NCBI GenBank assembly: GCA_900770925.1
Contig: CAAGLY010000021.1
Span: forward strand, 1 to 11,976
Direction: 5' to 3'
From: Bacilli bacterium
Lineage (GTDB): Bacteria; Bacillota_I; Bacilli_A; RFN20; CAG-288
Length of the DNA: 11,976 nucleotides
Below, piece after piece: positions 7,403 to 11,976 of the stretch. Each line of letters begins with the position of its first letter. Position 1 is the stretch's first letter. Below the pieces are notes generated by a model. The model was not told the DNA's origin. It was given only the letters and a program-made list of their open reading frames with translations, and searched no databases. The position numbers and the translations under genes were made by a program.

Positions 7403-7471
7403 CAACGGTCATAAAACAACCTTTGTCTAGAACGGAAGTTTCTTACTTTTCAAAATTAGCAGGCCTGTTTT

Positions 7472-7500
7472 TGGTATAATTTTCAGTGTAGTCGGAGGAG
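7472..7500 (+). promoter_or_regulatory. Extended -10 promoter and RBS of pcrA
   Basis: TGGTATAAT (7472-7480) is an extended -10 element with a consensus hexamer; no good -35 lies 16-18 bases upstream. GGAGGAG (7494-7500) precedes the pcrA ATG (7508) by seven bases. Confidence 0.65.
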
Positions 7501-7507
7501 AAAAACA

Positions 7508-9820
7508 ATGGACTTTCTAGACACCCTGAATCATAACCAATACCTGGCAGCCACAAGCACGAGCCAGTATCTTAGAATCGTTGCCGGAGCCGGAACAGGA
7601 AAGACGAAGACGTTGACCTGCCGGATTGCCTATCTCATCTCTCAGGGAAGGAAACCGGAGCGTAGGGTGGCTAGGACATTCACGAATAAAGCGGCAAAGG
7701 AAAGGGAAAACCGAGCAAATGACCTTCTTCGCAAAGAAGGCTTATTTACACGTTCTCCCCGTATTTCTACTTTCCATTCCTTCTTTATCCGTTTTCTTCG
7801 GAAGGAAGTGACCCATCTGAAAGGATTTACGGAAAGCTTCCAGATTGCCGATGACAATGATCAGGCGAGTATCCTGAAACAGAAGTTTTCGACTAGGGTT
7901 AAAGGAGCTTCGAAGGAATTCACTAAGGGAATCACAGGTAAAATCGGTGCTCTTCAGACAGAAAACATTCTTCCGGAGGAAGTCACCCGGGATGATGTGC
8001 CTCTAGATGCCGTCTATAACGTCAATGAGCTGAGAGATGTCTACGCCTTCTATCAGGACGCGAAAAGAAGACAGAACCTCAGGGATTTCAACGATATCCT
8101 AAGGTTTACCTATCAGATCAGGAAAGAAAATGAGGAGGTAAGAAAAGCCTGGCAGGATAAGTTCGATAGGTTCCTTGTCGATGAATTCCAGGATACGAAC
8201 TCCCTTCAGTACGATATCGTCAAGGCTTTTCTTTCTCCTACAGCTTCCCTTACCGTTGTCGGAGATCCCGATCAGACAATTTATACCTGGCGCGGAGCAA
8301 AGAATTCCATCATCCGTTCCTCTCTCCAGCGTGATTTTCCTTCCTTAGCGACTATTGTCCTTGATCAGAACTATCGCTCTACGCAGAATATCCTCGATGC
8401 AGCGAATTCCTTAATCGATCATAACAGTGACCGAAGGAAGAAGGACCTTGTTGCAGCAAGCAACGAAAAAGGAGAGGAAGTCTCCTATCACTGCTACTCC
8501 AATGATATCCAGGAAGCCGATGCAATCTGCCGGGAAAGGATGAACCTCCATCGGAACAGGAATGTCCCCTATCAGGATATCTCTGTCCTTTACCGTTCAA
8601 ACTATCTCTCCCGTACCATTGAAAAACAGCTTACTTTATATAAGATCCCTTATGTCATCTATGGCGGAAGGAAATTCTATGAACGGGCCGAAATCAAGGA
8701 TGCACTCTCCTATCTCCGTGTTGCAGTCAACCCGGATGATATCTCGTTCCAGCGAATCAGGAAGGCACCTTCCAAAGGCGTAGGAGATGTCACTCTTGCC
8801 AGCGCCCTTGAGATTCAGAAACAGACAGACGAATCCCTATTTGAAATCTTCAAGAACCGGCAGGATGAACTCAAACTCCGTGCTAATTCCAAGATTGCTT
8901 TGAATCGATTCTTTAGTGCTTTTGATGAATTCAACCAGGTCTATAGCCGTGACTCAAAACCAAGCGAATTGCTTAATGCGATTCACGTCTACTTCAGTAA
9001 CTCCGGGTTCCTTGACTATATCCAGAAGCAGGATGTCCTTGATGCGGAGAAAAAGAGCAGGACTGCGCAGACCTCTTCTAGGAAGAGGGATAACGTCAAC
9101 GAATTCTTCCGTGCTATTGCTGCTTACTTCGATACTGAAAGGCTAGATGATGAGGGCAAGCCTGTCTCCCCGACTCTGATTGACTTCCTTAGGGATGTTG
9201 CCCTGCAGTCTGATCAGGATACAAGGAACAAAGACAATGATAAGGTCAGGCTTAGGACTGGTCATGTCTCGAAAGGGCTTGAGTTCCCTTATGTCTTCAT
9301 TCTCGGACTTGAGGAAGGCGTCTTCCCCACTAGCCATGCTCTCCGGACAGGCACCCGTTCCGCGATTGAAGAGGAACGGCGTCTCCTTTATGTCTGCAGG
9401 ACCCGTGCGAAGAAGAGACTTTATCTTACGAGCAATGTAGGAAATAACAGGGTAACTCAGCAGAACAATGTTCCTTCCAGGTTCCTTCGGGAGATCGATA
9501 TCCCCGCCCTTAGATCTAAGCCGAAGCAGGAAAAAGTGAACTATGGTGCTTACCGGACTTCTAACCGTCCGAACAGGAATGAGAGGGCGCAGGTCCAGGA
9601 GATGCTGAAACAGAAAGCACAGAGGCAGCCAGGAAGAAATATCTCTTCCTCTAGGGATACCTACAGCCTTGGCGATAAGGTTGTCCATACCAGTTTCGGT
9701 GTCGGAACGGTTGTCGAAGTCGAGGGGAAGACCATCAAGGTTCAGTTCAAGGATCCTTATGGAAGGAAGAAGCTCGTTATCGGGTTTAAGGCGTTCCGCA
9801 AGAGGAAGGAAGGAGAATAG
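7508..9820 (+). CDS. pcrA: PcrA/UvrD-family ATP-dependent DNA helicase
   Basis: Superfamily 1A 3'-5' helicase for repair, rolling-circle replication and clearing of RecA or RNA polymerase. Seen: Q motif LNHNQ (7-11), Walker A GAGTGKT (27-33), TFTNKAA (57-63), TFHSF (88-92), motif II VDEFQDT (224-230), motif III VGDPDQTIYTWRGA (251-264), motif IV LDQNYRS (285-291), motif V with KGLEF (589-593), motif VI with EEERRL (621-626), and a C-terminal Tudor-like domain (about 720-765) that in PcrA contacts RNA polymerase. The length of 770 is slightly above average. About 31 AGG codons against 2 internal ATG. AGG at 56 (family AMTFTNKAA), 66 (KEM), 388 (GGMKF), 581 and 583 (VMLMT) and 631 (YVxMTRA) coincide with Met, while catalytic-motif arginines are CGN. 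Exception: AGG at 658 lies where PSRFL usually has Arg. ligA follows after three bases. Confidence 0.97.
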   Translation: MDFLDTLNHNQYLAATSTSQYLRIVAGAGTGKTKTLTCRIAYLISQGRKPERRVARTFTNKAAKERENRANDLLRKEGLFTRSPRISTFHSFFIRFLRKEVTHLKGFTESFQIADDNDQASILKQKFSTRVKGASKEFTKGITGKIGALQTENILPEEVTRDDVPLDAVYNVNELRDVYAFYQDAKRRQNLRDFNDILRFTYQIRKENEEVRKAWQDKFDRFLVDEFQDTNSLQYDIVKAFLSPTASLTVVGDPDQTIYTWRGAKNSIIRSSLQRDFPSLATIVLDQNYRSTQNILDAANSLIDHNSDRRKKDLVAASNEKGEEVSYHCYSNDIQEADAICRERMNLHRNRNVPYQDISVLYRSNYLSRTIEKQLTLYKIPYVIYGGRKFYERAEIKDALSYLRVAVNPDDISFQRIRKAPSKGVGDVTLASALEIQKQTDESLFEIFKNRQDELKLRANSKIALNRFFSAFDEFNQVYSRDSKPSELLNAIHVYFSNSGFLDYIQKQDVLDAEKKSRTAQTSSRKRDNVNEFFRAIAAYFDTERLDDEGKPVSPTLIDFLRDVALQSDQDTRNKDNDKVRLRTGHVSKGLEFPYVFILGLEEGVFPTSHALRTGTRSAIEEERRLLYVCRTRAKKRLYLTSNVGNNRVTQQNNVPSRFLREIDIPALRSKPKQEKVNYGAYRTSNRPNRNERAQVQEMLKQKAQRQPGRNISSSRDTYSLGDKVVHTSFGVGTVVEVEGKTIKVQFKDPYGRKKLVIGFKAFRKRKEGE

Positions 9821-9823
9821 GCT

Positions 9824-11848
9824 ATGGAACCGATTGATAAGGAAAAAGAGCGGGTTCAGGAACTGACTAAGCTTCTGAACCAATACAACTACGAGTACTA
9901 TGTTCTTAACCAGTCCTCTGTTTCCGATGCGGAGTTCGATCAGCTTAGGGAAGAGCTTCAGCGTCTAGAGAGAAAACGTCCGGACCTGAAAGATCGTCTT
10001 TCTCCGACTTCCCGTGTTGGCGGAGGAAGGATTTCCGAATTCAAGAAAGTCACGCACAAGAAGTACAGGCTCTCGATCTCGGATGTCTTTAATGAAGACG
10101 AACTCTATGACTTTGATGCCTCAATCCGGAAAGCAACCGGTTTAAAGAGCGTCGAATATAGGTGCGAAGTCAAGATTGACGGACTTGCCTGCTCCTTAAG
10201 GTATGAAGACGGCAGCTTAGAGATAGCCTCTACCCGCGGAGACGGAAGCGTCGGCGAGGATGTCACACAGAATGCTCTGACGATTCCGACTATCCCGACT
10301 CACATTAAGGATGACCGGGAACTGGAAGTCCGTGGCGAGATCTATAGGCCGAAGGCTTCTTTGACTAGCTGCAATCAGGACCGTGCAAAAGAGGGTCTTC
10401 CTCTGTTTGCTAACTGCCGGAATGCGGCAGCGGGGTCACTCCGCAACTTAGATTCCCGGATTACCGCTAAACGGAAGCTTAATGCCTTCTGGTACTATGT
10501 CCCGGAAGCTCTTGCTCTTGGATTTAAGAAGCATTCGGAAGCTCTTGATTATATTGAGTCCCTTGGCTTCCGGACTAATCCGGAACGCCGGCTTGTCCAT
10601 GGAATCGAAGAAGTCAGGCAGTATGTGAAAGAATACCATGAAAAGCGTCCTACCCTTGACTATGATATCGACGGACTTGTCATCAAGGTCAATGATAGGA
10701 CTCTCTATGATACAATCGGCTATACGAGGAAGACTCCGAAGTGGGAAATTGCCTACAAGTTCCCGCCGGAAGAGCAGATTACGAAGGTCAATGATATCGA
10801 AATCTCTGTCGGCCGTACTGGACGTGTAGCTCCTACTGCTGTGCTTGAACCTGTGCGTGTTGCTGGTTCTTTAATTAGCCGTGCCACACTGAATAACGAA
10901 GACTACATCAAGAGGAAGGATATCCGTATCGGAGACTATGTCTCCCTGCATAAAGCAGGGGATGTCATTCCGGAAGTCGAAAAAGTCATTCTTAACCGAA
11001 GAGGAAAAGATGTTGTTCCTTACTCCTTCCCGGATACCTGCCCTTACTGCCAGGAGAAGCTTGAGCGTATTCAGGGACAGACCTATTGTGTGAACGAACA
11101 TTGTCCTTCCCGGAAAATCAATAATCTGATTTTCTTTGTCTCCGATAGGGGAAGGGATATCGATGGCATTGGCGAAAAATTAGTCGAATCCCTCTTCAAT
11201 GAAGGACTAGTCCGGGAAGTTCCGGATTTCTACCGTCTTAAGGATCATAAGGAAGACTTAAGGAGGAGGGACGGAATCGGAGAGAAGACCTGCAATTCCC
11301 TTTTCACTAACATTGAGAAATCCAAGAAGAATGATCTCTATAGGTTACTTTGCGGCCTGGCTATTCCGCTGGTGGGAAAAAAGACGGCAATTGTCCTAGC
11401 CAATCATTTCGGAACGCTCGATAACCTTAGGAGGGCAAAGAAGGAAGAACTTTCTGCCTTAAGGGATGTCGGTGAAATCACTGCCGATAAGATTCTTGCT
11501 TACTTTGCTAACGAAGAGAACAGGAAGAGGATTGAAGAGCTCCGGGGATTCGGCGTGAACTTTGCTATTCTTCATCCGATTATCGAAGCGAAAGACAACT
11601 ATTTCAAAGGCAAGAAGTTTGTCCTGACCGGTTCTCTATCGGTCAGCCGGAACGAGAGGACGAAACGGATTGAGGCTTTAGGAGGCAAGAGTTCCGGCTC
11701 TGTCTCTAAGGCGACCGACTTTGTTCTTGTCGGAGCTGATCCCGGCTCGAAATACGATAAAGCAAAGGCCTTAGGAATCAGAATCTTCACGGAAGAGGAA
11801 ATACTTCCCTTGCTTAATGAGGCAGAAGGAGAACAGGATAAGGCATAG
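9824..11848 (+). CDS. ligA: NAD-dependent DNA ligase LigA
   Basis: Seals nicks between Okazaki fragments and after repair, using NAD. Seen: N-terminal Ia domain with YNYEYYVLNQSSVSDAEFD (21-39), adenylation lysine K117 in KIDG, TRGDG (137-141), RNAAAGSLR (199-207), OB fold, a Cys4 zinc finger (C406, C409, C422, C427), HhH repeats (GIGEK, 448-452 and 484-488) and a C-terminal BRCT domain (about 594-665). The length of 674 is normal. There is no internal ATG in 674 codons but about 22 AGG. AGG falls at residue 42 (family LM-REL), 82 (PMLSL), 175 (VFMPK), 444 (AMDIxGLG) and a triple run at 480-482 (LLxLEGFGEK), while conserved arginines such as 138, 170, 199 and 331 are CGN. RBS GGAGAA precedes the ATG; three bases after pcrA, so co-transcribed. 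Confidence 0.98.
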   Translation: MEPIDKEKERVQELTKLLNQYNYEYYVLNQSSVSDAEFDQLREELQRLERKRPDLKDRLSPTSRVGGGRISEFKKVTHKKYRLSISDVFNEDELYDFDASIRKATGLKSVEYRCEVKIDGLACSLRYEDGSLEIASTRGDGSVGEDVTQNALTIPTIPTHIKDDRELEVRGEIYRPKASLTSCNQDRAKEGLPLFANCRNAAAGSLRNLDSRITAKRKLNAFWYYVPEALALGFKKHSEALDYIESLGFRTNPERRLVHGIEEVRQYVKEYHEKRPTLDYDIDGLVIKVNDRTLYDTIGYTRKTPKWEIAYKFPPEEQITKVNDIEISVGRTGRVAPTAVLEPVRVAGSLISRATLNNEDYIKRKDIRIGDYVSLHKAGDVIPEVEKVILNRRGKDVVPYSFPDTCPYCQEKLERIQGQTYCVNEHCPSRKINNLIFFVSDRGRDIDGIGEKLVESLFNEGLVREVPDFYRLKDHKEDLRRRDGIGEKTCNSLFTNIEKSKKNDLYRLLCGLAIPLVGKKTAIVLANHFGTLDNLRRAKKEELSALRDVGEITADKILAYFANEENRKRIEELRGFGVNFAILHPIIEAKDNYFKGKKFVLTGSLSVSRNERTKRIEALGGKSSGSVSKATDFVLVGADPGSKYDKAKALGIRIFTEEEILPLLNEAEGEQDKA

Positions 11849-11876
11849 GCCTATCTTTTAGGGCAATCGCAAGAAA

Positions 11877-11913
11877 GGGGAAATGCTGTTGATTAGGGCA
11901 TTTCCTTTTTTCT
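11877..11913 (+). terminator. Rho-independent terminator of pcrA-ligA
   Basis: Eight-pair stem GGAAATGC/GCATTTCC (11879-11886 with 11898-11905), extendable by G-T pairs, with an 11-base loop and then TTTTTT. Ends the pcrA-ligA operon. Confidence 0.9.
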
Positions 11914-11942
11914 TGAAGATATTGTATTGTATGCTGTATACT
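11913..11942 (+). promoter_or_regulatory. Possible promoter for a gene beyond the right edge
   Basis: TTGAAG (11913-11918), 18-base spacer, TATACT (11937-11942). The -10 lies inside the palindrome TGTATACTATACA, as expected of a repressor site over a promoter. No start codon with an RBS is visible before the window ends, so the target is unknown. Confidence 0.45.
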
Positions 11943-11966
11943 ATACACGTGAGAAAAACAGCATAC
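11929..11966 (+). repeat. Nested inverted repeats, possible operator
   Basis: A perfect 9-base inverted repeat GTATGCTGT/ACAGCATAC (11929-11937 with 11958-11966) has a 20-base spacer holding most of a perfect 13-base palindrome, TGTATACTATACA (11935-11947), which overlaps its left arm. It covers the putative -10. I cannot assign the palindrome to a regulator family. Confidence 0.5.
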
Positions 11967-11976
11967 CCAGAATTCA

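Noticed and set aside
7195..7419. Minus-strand open frame of 74 codons across the tRNA-Gln region
   Set aside because: It is the antisense of the tRNA and terminator; such frames through tRNA genes are a well-known spurious call.
9143..9883. Minus-strand open frame of 246 codons opposite the 3' half of pcrA
   Set aside because: No recognisable domain, and the + strand carries clear helicase motifs; it is a shadow of the codon bias of pcrA.
158..11848. AGG as Leu, Ile or Lys instead of Met
   Set aside because: AGG does hit Leu/Ile/Val sites, but also sites with strong Met preference (VMLMT, MTRA, PMLSL, FSLEM), and ATG is depleted to match. Leu and Ile codons remain plentiful, and Lys does not fit the hydrophobic positions.
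11845..11854. Perfect 10-base palindrome ATAGGCCTAT at the ligA stop codon
   Set aside because: Short and overlapping the stop codon; can easily arise by chance.
1..11976. CRISPR arrays, insertion sequences, prophage or other mobile elements
   Set aside because: No spaced direct repeats, transposase or integrase frames were seen; gene order is ordinary for Bacilli.

Overview
The window is a chromosomal, housekeeping stretch of a Bacilli-type (Firmicutes) genome with every gene on the + strand. Three transcription blocks can be seen: comFA-comFC (DNA uptake); gdpP-rplI-dnaB-walJ-rlmH (c-di-AMP turnover, ribosomal protein bL9, replicative helicase, MBL-fold protein, 23S rRNA methyltransferase); and, after a tRNA-Gln(CUG) gene with its own promoter and terminator, pcrA-ligA (helicase plus NAD-dependent DNA ligase) ending at a strong terminator. 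The order gdpP-rplI-dnaB with walJ and rlmH close by is the usual arrangement in Bacilli. No mobile element, CRISPR array or pseudogene is visible.

The main discovery is in the codons, not the gene list. By hand count the nine proteins (about 3,770 residues) contain only 9 internal ATG codons: comFA, comFC, rplI, walJ and the 674-codon ligA have none. They contain about 108 in-frame AGG codons. Those AGG codons fall again and again where the families have Met (or Leu/Ile/Val), while the conserved arginines are almost all CGN or AGA. Examples are AGG in PcrA motifs V and VI, in DnaB just after Walker A (family FSLEM), in LigA (family PMLSL and GE-[IV]-[FY]-MPK), in GdpP (family MEKLGGGGH) and in WalJ (family NHDxxML). 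Reading AGG as Met restores all of these and gives about 3% Met overall. I conclude that AGG is a methionine codon here, and the dominant one. From memory this matches the AGG-to-Met code reported for a clade of uncultivated Bacilli (Onthovivens; Shulgina and Eddy), so the code is probably known, but a standard translation of this window is wrong at about 108 positions. TGA is still a stop (walJ ends in TGA inside a GTGA overlap), so this is not the Mollicutes code. The tRNA that reads AGG is not in the window.

Layout: 1-157, unidentified leader with two interlocked inverted repeats that could form a large H-type pseudoknot, then a weak terminator-like hairpin; 158-1922, comFA and comFC, overlapping; 1923-1986, promoter and strong RBS; 1987-7193, five genes with gaps or overlaps of a few bases; 7194-7507, promoter, tRNA-Gln, terminator, second hairpin and an extended -10 promoter; 7508-11848, pcrA and ligA; 11849-11976, terminator followed by a promoter-like, palindrome-rich stretch probably serving a gene beyond the right edge.

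Functionally the window covers genome maintenance (DnaB, PcrA, LigA), ribosome biogenesis (bL9, RlmH), cell-envelope and second-messenger homeostasis (GdpP, WalJ) and transformation (ComFA, ComFC).
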